The notes beneath the pieces were generated by a model that ran no database searches, was not told the DNA's origin, and saw nothing but the letters and a program-made list of their open reading frames with translations. A program made the position numbers and the translations under genes. 64,000 bases of DNA, taken from positions 275,121-339,120 of the forward strand of contig QKWP01000126.1 of the NCBI GenBank assembly GCA_003550325.1, given 5' to 3'. Source of the stretch: Gigaspora rosea (lineage: Eukaryota > Glomeromycota > Glomeromycetes > Diversisporales > Gigasporaceae). This document shows positions 10,724-22,550 of this stretch, piece by piece (position 1 is the stretch's first letter; each line of letters opens with the position of its first letter).

Positions 10724-11441
10724 ATAAATAAACTCAAAATAAAAATTAAACAATAATTGTGGTAGCTTATGCTGAGTTTGGCTTATGCTAAGAATTTAAA
10801 TTATTTTATTATAAAATTATAAAATTTTAGAGGGCTTTTTTAGAGATGTTTTTTTTATAATTTGGTTAGAGTTTAGAGTTAGAGTTATTAATAAAGATTA
10901 CATATAGATTTTAGTAGGTATTATAGATTTAAATAGAGACCCTAGATCTCAGTTTAAGCAAATCTCAGTATAAGCTGCTACAATAACTAAAAGTATAAAA
11001 GTATAAGTGCAAGAAAGAGAATAAGAGAAAGAAAGAAAGAGTGAGAAAGAGTGAGGAAGAGAGAAAAAAAGAGAGAGAGAAAAAGAGAGAAAGAGAGAAA
11101 GAGAGAAAAAAAGAGAAAGAAAAAGAGAAGGAGAAAGAGAGAAAAATTTTTTTCTAATTGAGAACATAAAAAAATTTTTGAGAACATTAAATTAAATAAA
11201 CATGTTCTCATGAGAACATAAATTTCAAACCAGATTTCCAACACTGGCTATGATATTTATGTATAAGCTCTGCACCATTTCTTAATTTAATATAATTAGT
11301 AAATTTGCAATTGGTATAAAATTAATAAAGCCATTTATTATTTATATAATCTTGATTTTATTTAACAATTTAAAATATTATTTATGAAAAAAAGGGTTTA
11401 TAGAAATATTTAATGAATTTAATAATTTATTCGCAAAGAAA
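10724..11441. other. Gene-free A+T-rich stretch with a GA microsatellite
   Basis: No gene is recognised. From about 11015 to 11145 the plus strand is almost pure purine (GAGAAA and GAAAGA repeats). Open frames across it on the minus strand are low-complexity Ser/Leu/Phe strings and are not credible genes. Confidence 0.6.
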
Positions 11442-11807
11442 ATTATTCAACGAACGTGATAATTAATTAATGAGCTTTTTCTTCTTTTTTTTTCTAAAAT
11501 AAATCTCCCTTATTTACGTTAATTAATTAACATTAAAATTTTTACAATAAAGAAATTTTTTTGCTCATAAAAATAAATAATAAATTTTTAGCAAAAAAAC
11601 TAGAAATCTATTCACTGCAAAGAAAATATTTTATAAAAAATTATTCAACGAACGTGATAATTAATTAATGAGCTTTTTTTTTCTTTTTTTTTTTCTAAAA
11701 TAAATCTCCCTTTTTTATGTTAATTAATTAACATTAAAGTTTTTACAATAAAGAACTTTTTTGCTCATAAAAATAAATAATAAATTTTTAGCAAAAAAAA
11801 ACTAGAA
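11442..11807. repeat. Tandem duplication, period about 198 bases
   Basis: TTATTCAACGAACGTGATAA begins both at 11443 and 11641. The similarity runs through TTAATGAGC, a T-rich run, TAAATCTCCC, TTAATTAATTAACATTAAA and TTGCTCATAAAAATAAATAA. Copies differ at only a few sites, so the duplication is fairly recent. Confidence 0.8.
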
Positions 11808-12242
11808 ATCTTTTGAATGTAAAGACAGTATAAAGCAATCCTTGAAGTGCTATAAATGTTAATATAAATACGACTTATCGATATGAGGGTTTTTACTAAT
11901 TTATCTTTATGAACAAAAAGACGATAGTTTGACTTCGTGATTAAAATGATAATTTTTTTTTAATTAAACTTGAATTTTATTGAATACAATAAATTTGATA
12001 TATAAATGTAGTAAAAATTGACCTAGGTCATTTTTTAATAAATGACGAATTTTAATTAAGAATTGACAAAATTTTTAATTGACACACAACATATATTATT
12101 CTAGCTCATTAATTATTGCAAATGTGATTATTTGGATGACAGCTACTTCTGTGAGGCAATTTTACTTTTTAAATTTGTAGCGATTTATATTAACTATTCG
12201 TGACACTAATTGTGCTTGTAAAACTTCTCACACACTTATAAC

Positions 12243-12365
12243 CTAAGATGGCATGTCACTATGTCCAATTTGTTTAAATTTTTTTTGGACATATGTCCAA
12301 TTGAAAATGGACATATTTCCAAAAAAAAATTGAAACGAATTGGTCATAGTGGCGTGCCATCCCTG
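12243..12365. mobile_element. Tiny hAT-type MITE, duplication CTTATAAC
   Basis: Left end CTAAGATGGCATG against right end CGTGCCATCCCTG (inverse CAGGGATGGCACG), flanked by identical CTTATAAC (12235-12242 and 12366-12373). The 8-base duplication plus a CA(G/A)GG-like terminus is the hAT signature. The interior is a hairpin built on GGACATATGTCCA. 123 bases. Confidence 0.85.
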
Positions 12366-13784
12366 CTTATAACTTTAGAAGGAATATTATCCATTTTGGA
12401 TTAGACCCTGAAGAAAATTTTATTTCATGTAGTTATTGAAATTAAGTCAACTTGAATTTGATTAAGAATTTTATCACAACTAGATTAAAAAATTTCTTCT
12501 TGAACAAGTCAACCAATTCTTTAGCGAATGATTGTAAAACATAGTTGACATAATTGTATAGTACTTTTAAGAAATCGCAATATATCATAAAATGTATATA
12601 TTAAATTTGGTTTAAATTATATATAATTCTGAAAACTAACCATCTTGAAGTAAGCTAAAAATAATACATATCGTATATTCTGTCAGCAGGTGTATCAGCA
12701 AATTTGATTGTTAATATTTCAAGATTTCGCAAGCAGAATGTGTTTTGATCTCAATAATCCTTGATAGTCCTAATAATTGTATTTGATGGATCTTCAACAG
12801 TTTTAAAATAAAAATATATAAAGATTTACGACATCGATTAAAAGATTTGCCATCAGAAATTTAGTAAGCTTACGAAATAAAATAAATATTCTTGTAACTG
12901 GATAATATTACTAAATTTTAATTAATTTTAAATCCGCTTATTAAATGAAATTTGAATTTCCTAACCAACTGTGTCAGTTTAGAATTTCGTGCAATATAAG
13001 TTAATTTGGAAACCACAAAAATTCATACAGCATATATATTTAATTATATGATATGGTCTACTCATAAATCGGGTCACTCACAAGGGGTTTAAAAAATTGT
13101 ATTTTACCATCATGTGTTAAAGCTTTAATATTACTCACGAGCTATTCAAAAATATTGATTGAAATTGCTATTCACTCAGCTGTACAGACTTCTAAATCAA
13201 GTAAAACAAGATCAGATAGTTAAACAATTGAAAAGTCCACGCTAGTATCGGTATGAAAAAATTTTAAAATACTTGGCAAAAATTGAATAACAGTAATTTG
13301 ACAAATGAACATGTGTCGCGGAGCAGCACGTATAGCCAATCATTTGCCAAATTATTGCATTCACAATTTTCCAATATTGGCGTTATTTTCGTATGACTGT
13401 TACGTATGTTTATATTATATTAGAATGTGAAATTTTTTTGTCGTGACATTTTGCATAAATGATGATATCATTTATGACAGAAAATATCAGCCAAAAATTT
13501 AAATGATTATATCACATGAACAACAATTAATGATTATTATTTTATCGGTTGAGTTTTAAATAAATATTTTTACATTGTACCACATGAAAAAATAACAAAA
13601 TTTCGTTATTATATGAGTTACTGGATAACAAATGGTAATAGTGAGTGACTGTTCAAATAATGATCACAATAGGGAAAAAACGGGAAATGGAAATAATACC
13701 CTCAGTGTAATTATCGCAACGATACACTGCTATAATCAGGTTTGATACAACTTTACGTTCTATAACGATCTTTGTTTATAGTAC
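12366..13784. other. Gene-free stretch; weak coding relic on minus strand
   Basis: No gene can be supported. On the minus strand around 12690-12800, one frame gives protein-like pieces (FKTVEDPSNTIIRTIKDY, a stop, then about 33 more residues). The composition is less biased than the surroundings, so this may be a relic of an unrecognised gene. 13390-13620 contains A+T-rich inverted pieces only. Confidence 0.3.
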
Positions 13785-14620
13785 GTACGTTGTGACGGTG
13801 TAGTCGCGCCGATTTCTTTTTTGTTATTATTATTCTATCCTATTTTTTATTATTGTTCTATCCTCGTTTCCATTTTTAGTCGTCTATTTTAGTCAATATA
13901 TATATTTAGTAAGACCTGATGTACTGTAGTTCAAGGTTGGTAAAATTGGTGGTCATTTGCCCTTTTTTCAATGACCTAGGTCATTTCAGACTAAAAATTT
14001 ATAATAAAATTGAGGTCATTTGAGGTCATTTGAGGTCATTTGAAGGTCATTTGAAGGTCATTTACCATCCCTGCTGTAGTTGACATAGCCCCCGAATATA
14101 TCTTAGTATAATAAACGAAATACCTGTTTCACCCGGTTTGAAGGTTTGATATTTAATTATTGAATTTATCCATATTTTGAGTTTATTCCTTTATCCAATA
14201 TATCGAAACTATCCAACATATCGAATTTATCAGGTAAAGTATCAAACCTGATAACTTGTTAGAACAAATAAGAATTTTAGTGATGTAAAAATATAAATAC
14301 GATGTCTTTTGTCTTCACAATAAGGCAGTTTTTTGAGCAAAAACTCAGTTAAGTTAAAGCTTTAGAGTTCAACGTTGTAGCGTGATAACCTTCAAAATTA
14401 GAGAGAAGTGTTATCGTTAGTAATTTTTCCGATAGATAATTGAAATAATAAACTGTTAATTTTATAACTAATTACCACACAGATAGGTGAAACTCGTATT
14501 AGTCCGATCCTGTGATCTCATATTAGAGCCTCGTGGCGTAATATAACGCTTAATTGACCCTGGCTACTCGGTCGAAGCCCTACCGTTATTAGGGTTGAGT
14601 TAGAATAGTTTTGTTGTTTA
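13785..14620 (+). mobile_element. LTR retroelement fossil (LTR plus leader), copy 1
   Basis: It begins near GTACGTTGTGACGG. It carries a TATA-type box (TATAAATACGATGTC), a CTTTAGAGTTCAACGTTGTA-like leader, the GTTATCGTTAGTAAT module and, farther on, a CTACCGTTATTAGGGTTGAG module. The same order of modules recurs at 21340-21900 and, shorter, at 23025-23450. No protein domains remain; it is a broken remnant, old by its divergence. A hAT-type MITE (13932-14073) sits inside it. Exact ends are uncertain. Confidence 0.5.
13932..14073. mobile_element. hAT-type MITE with GAGGTCATTT array
   Basis: Left CAAGGTTGGTAAA faces right TTTACCATCCCTG, flanked by identical 8-base CTGTAGTT (13924-13931 and 14074-14081). 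Five direct copies of a GAGGTCATTT-like decamer fill the right half. The ends resemble those of the MITE at 12243, so both may depend on the same hAT transposase. 142 bases. Confidence 0.85.
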
Positions 14621-14799
14621 ATATACTGTAATGTGTAACTAAACCATAAATGATTTCACTGATCATACAGAACCGGATATTATGTATGTGGGAAGTATGA
14701 CCAATCAGAAGAACGATTTGCGCACATAATTTCACTCCTTAGATAATCAACAAATGGGTGTAAAATACCCGTGATGACAATCTTGATCATAACTTGCTC

Positions 14800-15300
14800 A
14801 TCGCTATATTAGTCTTAACATTTTGTTCACGGGTTGTATAACCAATCAAAAACGTTAAGGCATAATAACTTGATTACGTACAATATTGCTATATTAGTTT
14901 TAGCACACTAATGATTTTATTGGTTGGTAGATCAACATAAAATTACGAACTACAAGGATAGCTTAGAAAATTAGTGATTATAAAATAATTTGGGCAGCAA
15001 AGATTCCGACCAAAAAAAAAATTATATATTCTCTATTTTTTATTGATCTTATGTTTTTCTTTTTATCTTTTGTGAAACAATTGTTCTTGTTCTTGCACTA
15101 GCACTTATTTCTTGCACTTGTTCTTGAAACCAACATAAAAAACGGGTTCAAATTCGTGAAACATTTGATTGCCTTATTTTTATTTTTATTATTATTATTT
15201 TTTTTTAGTTATTTTCGCCCAAAATAGTTTGTAAATATTAGGCAATCAAACAGCAGAAGCAAATTTGGCAAGTTCACGTTTCACGATTTTAAAATGTTTA
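14800..15300. repeat. Dispersed repeat, inverted copy at 49530-50020
   Basis: Modules AACCAATCAAAAACGTTAAG, TTGCTATATTAGTTTTAGCA, ACGAACTACAAGGATAGC, a TTGTTCTTGTTCTTGCACTA run and AATATTAGGCAATCAAACA recur in order on the opposite strand at 49.5-50.0 kb. This is probably a non-autonomous transposon family; boundaries are not resolved. The GCAAGAACAAGT-type minisatellite in the middle is longer in the other copy. Confidence 0.6.
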
Positions 15301-16514
15301 AAGGAAAAATAGTATCGTCACAACTGATCATCTTATATCAAAGTTTACCCACATATAAAAATGGTAAAGTGCAGATTACGGTTTTTGGATATGGAAAATC
15401 AAAAAATGGCAAAGGCAATTAAATGTTTTTTATTCTCATAAGACGTTATCTACCAAATTCAGCAACATCGATTATCAAATATTAAAGGACACATACCTTT
15501 AAACGGTTAAACACACTCATGCTTGCCAAATATTCACACATTCTGTAATTTGAAATAGAGACGATTTAAAAAAAGTATACAGCATTTTCTCATCACATGA
15601 ACAGGACACTTGTGACGGACGATTAATAATACGAGATTCTTATCTTTTTTTTTACTCAGCCTCAAATTAACTATGCATATCACTGTAATTCAAATTCCGA
15701 ATATAACATTGCTAAAATTAGCATTGACTTCAGCAATCGGGACCATAACTTTAAGAAAAGTTCTTTCGGAAATTAACGCATAACATTTAACCAATCAGAA
15801 TTTTTGGTGGATACATTTGCATGAACGCCATCGTTTTACGTTATCAGGGGTTAGGAAGGAAAATATAAAAAAAATAAATAAAAATAAATAAGAGTAATAA
15901 GATCACCTTAATTTGCTCTTGGAAATTTATGCACATTCAATGTGCTTATGTACGTACTTATGTACGTATGTACAGTACGTACAGATCTGGTCATCCGTAC
16001 CATATTGTATGGCCTCATCTGAATAGATCACCATGATAAGCACGCGGGTATGCGGGTTCATTCGGATAATATTTTTTACGAATAAAATTTCTAGATAAAA
16101 TATAATATAAAATAACACTAAGGAATTTCATAATAATTAAAATTGATCAAATTTAATGTTTTAATAAATTCAATAAGGAATCTGATTATCCAGTTTGATT
16201 ATACATAAAGACAAATCAAATCCTTTGTTGAATTCATTGAGAATACTCTTAAATTAATCGTAAATCATAGGTATATCGTTTTCGGTGAAAGTACCTTGTT
16301 ATTAAATATTCTCTATATATTCAACTTTCAAAATGCATACAATAAATAGAAATTTTATACTGAAAAACTTTTTATAAAGTTTTTATACATTTGGTAATTG
16401 CACAAGTTTTTGTAATTTATTTTATTATTTCAAATCTATTAATTTGCTTTGAAGATTAATCTCGAAAAGAAAATTTTAGAACGATCAACTTTCAACAAAT
16501 ATACTAAAGGTATC
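15301..16514. other. Intergenic stretch upstream of the ML-domain gene
   Basis: No gene recognised. It contains short A+T-rich runs and a GTACGTA-rich palindrome near 15948-15980. The last 250 bases before 16515 are A+T-rich and would hold the promoter. A frame open upstream of 16515 lacks an ATG. Confidence 0.4.
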
Positions 16515-17192
16515 ATGAATCGAAATCTTACACTTGCATTTATTATACTTGTCACTTTATCAGTGATTAATGCAACCAAGTGGGATGTTTGCTATTATGA
16601 GGGTACTGAAGTACCTTCACTTACTGTGACATTAAGTCCTGACCCACCTACCTTAGGCCAATTAGCTGCCACGATTACTGGAAATGTTGCAAATTCTATA
16701 TTTGCATTTGACTTTTTAACCGTCGAATTTTTTACAATTAATCCTGATGGATCATCTATAATATATAATTATTATGCAGGTTTTCTTTGTGGAGGCGAAA
16801 ATGATCTCTCATGTCAAGATAATCCTGGTGGCATCAAAATATCTATTAGTACAAATCTATATCAGACGTATGATGGAATTCGATTTGCAATTTATTATTT
16901 TACTTGGGATTCAACCGTATTTCCCTACTTAGGCTGTATAACCGGTGACTTTCGTTCTAATGCTCAGTATACTCATGATATTAATGATATTAAAAATTTT
17001 TCCTCATTGCCACCGTCTTTTTTATTGAGACAAAAAACATTCAGTAATACAAATAATAATGGTGAGGACAAGTATAAATTTGATTCAGTCAACAAATATA
17101 CTTCCAGATATCAATTTAATTCATTGAATAATACCTCTGGTGGATTTGGTCAGGTTAAAAATTTTTCCTTAAAATCAATGAAAATTAATTGA
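16515..17192 (+). CDS. ML-domain-like secreted lipid-binding protein
   Basis: This is a single-exon gene for 225 residues. I chose the ATG at 16515 because it opens a textbook signal peptide (MNRNLTLAFIILVTLSVINA) and no upstream ATG is in frame. The mature part begins TKWDVCYYEG and carries VTLSPDPPTLGQ followed by ITGNV around residues 37-55. This is the conserved first strand pair of ML (MD-2-related lipid-recognition) domains, as in fungal phosphatidylglycerol/phosphatidylinositol transfer proteins. Further cysteines lie in LCGGENDLSC and LGCITGDF, as expected for ML disulfides. The ML-like part ends near residue 155; a Ser/Asn-rich tail of about 70 residues follows, longer than in usual ML proteins. 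Role inferred from the family: binding a lipid in the secretory pathway or outside the cell. Ligand unknown. No neighbour suggests a pathway. Confidence 0.72.
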   Translation: MNRNLTLAFIILVTLSVINATKWDVCYYEGTEVPSLTVTLSPDPPTLGQLAATITGNVANSIFAFDFLTVEFFTINPDGSSIIYNYYAGFLCGGENDLSCQDNPGGIKISISTNLYQTYDGIRFAIYYFTWDSTVFPYLGCITGDFRSNAQYTHDINDIKNFSSLPPSFLLRQKTFSNTNNNGEDKYKFDSVNKYTSRYQFNSLNNTSGGFGQVKNFSLKSMKIN

Positions 17193-18577
17193 ATACTTCG
17201 AATATTTATCTATTTAATGATTTGAGATATTATAATTTATATATTTGATTTGTGTTCATTTTTCATTTTAAAAATTTAAGATAGTTGACATTAAATTAAA
17301 GCATTATAAATAAATTTATTCTTATTATTTGATTAAATTATTCTTACCTGTTACAATTTAATAATTTAATAATATTAATACTATTATAATTAATTAATGT
17401 ATTCATTTGTTTATTTATTTTATTTTTTGCAGTATATTATTAGTTTCTGAAAAGGCCTTGCATTAATTGCATGTTCGATAATATAAATACAAGTTAAATT
17501 TGCATGATTAAACGAATTTATTCATTAGATTATATTTTAGTAACGTAATTAGGAACCATGTAAAACAATCCACATTTTCTTTAAATAAATGAATTTTTTT
17601 ACAGAGCAAGACTTAGTACCCACCAATTCGTTTTCTGGTCTCGTGTTAGATTGTTTAATGTATTGTGTAATTTATTTCATAAAAAATTTTCAATATAGCG
17701 AACTTATCTGGTTTAGGTTTTCTGTTATACCGATACGAAAAATTTCAAAAATATTAACCACCCATTATTTGAACGTTTTGTTTACACTAAAAGTTTGGAT
17801 TTTTTAAATTTAATTTTACTAAGCATAAACTAGACATACCAATTTCCATCCATTAAAGTTCCTTTTATGATTCACCTACAGCGTAGGTTACTCTGATCAC
17901 TTTGTTACCACCTTTAGAAAGTGCTTAAAGAAACGACGGCCAATAATTTATTAGTTGGGTAAGTATTTTCTTTATTACGATTTTTATTGTTAATGAGAAA
18001 GAGTATATTATCGTTTACTAATTCCCCTTTTCTATTTTATACATTAATCTATTTGACTACAAAATTGTTGATTCTATCAGACTACAAATTGATGACTACA
18101 CTTATTTCCAAGTACATCACGTGCTCCTATGATCGATTCCCAAATCTACAATGTCCAGACATAATATGGTCTCTAAACCATTTCACATTCGGTGAAATCG
18201 AGAAGCGATACATTTCAATTGATAATAGACTTAAATTAGAAAATGACGAGGAACAAATACTAACTAACTCTTGCATCTGCCATAAGGTATTCTGTAATTA
18301 ATTTTAAAAAGCTCTGACATAAAAAATAAATAATTTGTAAATATAGTTGAGGTAAATTTTTAACTTTATAAAAATAATATATTAAAAAAAAAATTAATTA
18401 TAATTCTGTGCCAAATTACATGATGTTAAAAAAATTATTGATATACATATTAAAGTATGATATTAATAATAGCTAAATTAATTTAAAATAATTTGTTAAT
18501 AATAATTAAAAAAAAAAAGATTCCAATCTCTAGTTACAATATATAAAATATATATATGTAAATCTATTGATTGTTTT
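17193..18577. other. Intergenic stretch with one weak open frame
   Basis: There is no recognisable gene. An ATG-started frame at 17993-18301 (+) would give 102 residues with a hydrophobic start and three cysteines near the end. It has no domain I know and no intron or context support, so I leave it as a possible but unproven small gene. The rest is A+T-rich. Confidence 0.35.
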
Positions 18578-19269
18578 TTAATTAAATTCTATTGCCCATT
18601 CATCATTTGTAATATCTGTAGCTAAAGTGCTTGTATAACCTACTATATCCTGATAACATCCTTTATCACCATCACTATTATAATAACCTTTGAAAGCAAC
18701 AAAATGATGAACAGCCCCTGTATATGCCCAAATTGGGTCTGGTAAGACATAATATCCATCTGGATCTAAAGCAGAAAAATCTATTGGAACATCAAATCTT
18801 GTAGCATAAAGATTATCTTCATATATTGATCTAAGAGCTACACAGGTTGCTGAATTGGGAGGTTTAACTTTTATACTAACCTGCAAAACACAAATTATTC
18901 GAAAAAGTTACAAAAAAAGCTTTATGTTATCATATAAAGTATTGTAAAACAAATACATACAGTATAATAACTTAAACTAAATTGCCATGGATTATAAATG
19001 ACGTTCGCTTGGTAAATATATGTATCAATCACGAGATTTCCCTGACAATAAGTGCCATCATCAGAAATTCTATCTGAATAAAATTGAAATGCATATCCAT
19101 AGTATTCTGTTGCAAAATAATCATCGCCTAGATAATAAAAGTCCCCAGGATTTTTGTCTACAGAATATACTTTAAAATAATTAATTTTGTCACCAATTAC
19201 TTCATATATTTTCAAGCATTGCACTTTGACACCAGATAATACAGGAAGCTGAACATTTATATTGGATCG
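18578..19269 (-). CDS. Unrecognised gene, two exons visible, 5' end not found
   Basis: Minus strand. Exon 18961-19269 (103 codons) follows a TTTATGTTTAG acceptor. Its last codon meets a GTATGTATTT donor at 18960. After an 80-base intron ending TTTTGCAG, exon 18578-18880 gives 100 codons and a stop. Both junctions are in phase 0 and the composition is clearly protein-like, so the model is good for what is visible: about 203 residues rich in Tyr, Asp and Ser, with six cysteines. I see no known domain. No in-frame ATG lies in the first exon, and I cannot find a convincing start exon in the 297 bases before the next gene. Either a short first exon escapes me or the gene has lost its 5' end. It lies just downstream of the pepsin-like gene, same strand. 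Probably secreted, but that is a guess from composition. Confidence 0.55.
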
Positions 19270-19566
19270 CTAAACATAAATTATTTAAAAAAAAATTAGA
19301 TAGGTATGCTAATATTATAAAAAAAAAATATATTGCACCATAAAACAAAATTAATTGTCGCAGATGATCGCGAACTTGGATGATGGTGAAATTTGGGTCT
19401 CAACTCGAAAATATAAGCCCTAACAAATTCCACCTATAAGTTACTCTTTTATTAATCTAAATCCTACTCAACCATTAAAAAAAAAAAAGCTGAAAAAAAA
19501 GGCCTTAAAATATTTTAAAAATCATACACAAAATACCATCGTCCGATTTCATGATCATCTATAACA

Positions 19567-21245
19567 TTAATTACACACCATAATGTCACCGTAATTAATA
19601 TCTTTTCTAGTAGCAATACCCAATTGCGATTTCGCTTGATCGAAGACAATATAAAAATTCTTTTATTAATGAAATGAATAATTTAAATTGTTTAATAAAT
19701 ATGTAATTATAGTTAAAATATACAGTAAATATTATACTATAAATTACCGTAATAAAAGCACTTCCAAATACCCAAGAATTGGTGTCAACGGCGCCGCCAG
19801 TAATTGTAGATTTACAAATATTTGTACCAATAGAGTTATCAGCGATTACATATGATGGTAGTCTCCACTTTTGGTTATCTTGATCTTTAAATTCAAAAGA
19901 TAGATCAAAAGAAGTAGAAATAGGACAATTTACCGTTCCTATTCCGTTAGAATAATTCCCTCCAGGTAATAAACTTAAAATTAGGCTGACAGTGTCATCA
20001 TTAAACTGAATGTTTGGAAATTCACTATTAAGTGACGCAGTACCAGCAATGTCAAGTGGAAAACCACCTACATATATATTAGTAACAGAAATCTGAATTT
20101 GCTGATTCGTTTCTGTGAAAGGAAGAAGTGGATAATATGCTATGTCTCCTATATTTTTAATTATTAAATACAACAATGTTATTATTAATTTTTGATTATT
20201 ATTACTCTATCTCTTTTTATTTTTGTACGTTGTTATGTAAGAACAACATTCTCGCATTTAAAATTCAGTTAGCCAATCATGACTTGCAAAGCATGATCAT
20301 AAATTTCATGATCAAATCTTATAATAAATAAAAATTTGTCACTAACCTGCAATATAACTTGAATCTACTCCTCCAAATGTTATTGTTCCTCCATTACCCT
20401 CATCCGTAGAAATAGCAATTCCCACAATTTTATTCTAAATAATATAATATTATCATTAAAAACATACTTCTGGACTATATATATTATGAAAAACTTTCAA
20501 TTACTTACATCAAAACGATCTAGTATTAACTATTTAATAGCATTGTTAAATTTTTTATAATAAATATCATATAATTAAGTATAAAGATAATTACATTTTG
20601 GTAAGGTTTTAAACCTATTTGTCCAGCAATGTAATCTGGAATGACGACATTTTTAGTTCCATTTATATCTTTAGGTAATCCAAATTGCAATTGTTCGAAT
20701 ATTTGATTATTTATAGTAATTGTGTCATAGGCCCATATGTTTGTAAGTATAGTTCCATAGATATAATTCATTGTGAACTCTGTATAGTTAGTTGTAACAT
20801 TCGAAAGTGATGTATTGAAAAAATTTGTTGGTCGTACATTGCAAGCATTTCCAAATGGACTCATGCAAAGTTCGCTAACAGCCCAGAGTAAGTTAACTGT
20901 CGAGCTAATCACTATATTATTCATTGTCTGAGGTGGTGTTCCGAATTTAATTTGATAAAACCATTGTCTTACAATTTGATCATAAGAAACTTTTATTATT
21001 AATGGTGTAGTGATAGATTCGATATTAAGCGAATTGTGAGGCCTTATGGCAGGCCTAATAGTAGGTGTTGTGGTGGGCATGGTGGTAGGCATGGTGGTAG
21101 GTGTGTCATCTCTTTTCCAATTCTGACCAATATCATCAATAACTACAGTATTATTGTTGTTTATTCGATTAATAAGAGTATATATCAAAAAAAAAATTGT
21201 AAATATAATTAATAAAATGTGGCGTCGAATATGTAGTATGTCCAT
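19567..21245 (-). CDS. Pepsin-family (A1) protein, catalytic Asp residues lost
   Basis: Minus strand, five exons: 20595-21245, 20509-20529 (a 21-base micro-exon, LILDRFD), 20347-20434, 19748-20148 and 19567-19659. All junctions are GT-AG and phases agree, giving 417 residues, normal for this family. Residues 8-25 form a signal anchor. A Thr/Pro-rich linker (about 48-70) precedes the protease fold: QIKFGTPPQ (98-106), the flap-like YGT with YDTI (163-176), ITFGGVDSSYIAG (242-254) and, at the end, FYIVFDQAKSQLGIA. The usual DTGSSNLW reads SSTVNLLW (114-121). The second DSGT-like site reads NSEF (294-297). By eye both catalytic aspartates are therefore replaced (Ser and Asn), so this is probably a binding pseudopeptidase held in the membrane or secreted. 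The reading frame is intact, so the loss looks like a change of function rather than decay. Confidence 0.8.
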
Positions 21246-21339
21246 TCTAGATACTGGAAATTAGTTAAAAAAATTATCGCTTTTTTTTAATGTGTAGTTT
21301 ATATACTGTAGCTTTGGTTAATTAACAATAACGATGACT

Positions 21340-21900
21340 ACAATTTGATAAACGTACGTTGTGATGGGTATGATCTCGCCGATTTTCTTTTATTATTATT
21401 ATTCTATCCCGATTTCCATTTTTAGTTAGTCAAAAAGGTACAGTTAGCGTTAGTATAGATTCATTTATCGCATTTATTAATGTCATTTATTGCATTTATA
21501 TCGATGTACCAAAACCTGCAATTAAATAAGCATGTAAAAGTATAAATATGATGTCTTTTGTTTTCACAATTAACGAAGAGTTTTTGTAGAGCAAAGAAAG
21601 CTCGAAGCTAGAAAAGGTCGAAGATAGAGTTCAATGTTGTAGAGTAATAACCTTCGAAATTGAAGTAGAAGAGCTATCGTTAGTAATTCCCCGATATATA
21701 ATTAAAGGAATAAACTGTTAATTATAATAAACGAATAACCCACCGATAGGTGAAATTCGTATTAGTCTAATCCCGTGACCTCATATTTGAGTCTCGTGAC
21801 GTTATATAGAGCTCTATTCTATTTTGATCCTACCAAGTTTATCCACACCTCAATCGAAGCCTTACCGTTATTAGGGGTGAGTTAGAATAGTTTTAGTTAG
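21340..21900 (+). mobile_element. LTR retroelement fossil, copy 2
   Basis: The same module order as at 13785-14620: GTACGTTGTGATGGG start, a TATT-rich stretch, TATAAATATGATGTC (TATA-type box), ATAACCTTCGAAATTGAAG, CTATCGTTAGTAATTCC, then GCCTTACCGTTATTAGGGG. It is a solo LTR or a piece of LTR plus leader without any gene, broken and old. It lies just upstream of the pepsin-like gene, where it could have brought promoter-like sequence. Copies differ by many substitutions. Confidence 0.5.
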
Positions 21901-22502
21901 TAATTCGGCGATATTTAAGCATAAAGAATTTTTCGAACTTTCACAACGTATTGTGTAATCAAAGATCAGATCCGATGAATATATATCCAGATAGAGAAAC
22001 CTGTTAATATATTCTTATATATATATATATATATAAGATTATATTTGAAAATGGGTATTGGGTTATATTTTTAAAATGGAAAATAAATAAAAAGTTATTT
22101 TTGCTAATGAATTTGGTAAAAGCATAATATAGCTGTCGGAAGATTTTGGCGGGTATATGTAAAAGACGAGCATGGTTAGAAAAATTTTAGGTGCAAAAAT
22201 CTTAAAGCTTCTGAATAAAAAAGTATATACCGTATCTAGAAAGGGATAAATAATTTTTTAGTATTTGACAATAAAAAATTCGAACAAAAAAAATATCCGT
22301 ACGCACATATTTACTAAGATGCTCAAATTGGATATTCAATGAATATACGAATAATATGAGTGAAAATCATATGTGTGTTGGTTTTCACTAATTAAAATTC
22401 AATGAATAAGTTATTTTACACTGCAGATTAGGTTTTATCGTGTAATGTCGATTAGATTAGGTTATCGTCAGCCATCAATCGATCTTATTTTAAAAATTAC
22501 CG

Positions 22503-22533
<31 letters not shown>

Positions 22534-22550
22534 TAGCGTACTTTAGCGCA

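Noticed and set aside
10949-11244. Two minus-strand open frames of 72 and 85 residues
   Set aside because: They are translations of a GAGAAA microsatellite into Ser/Leu/Phe strings.
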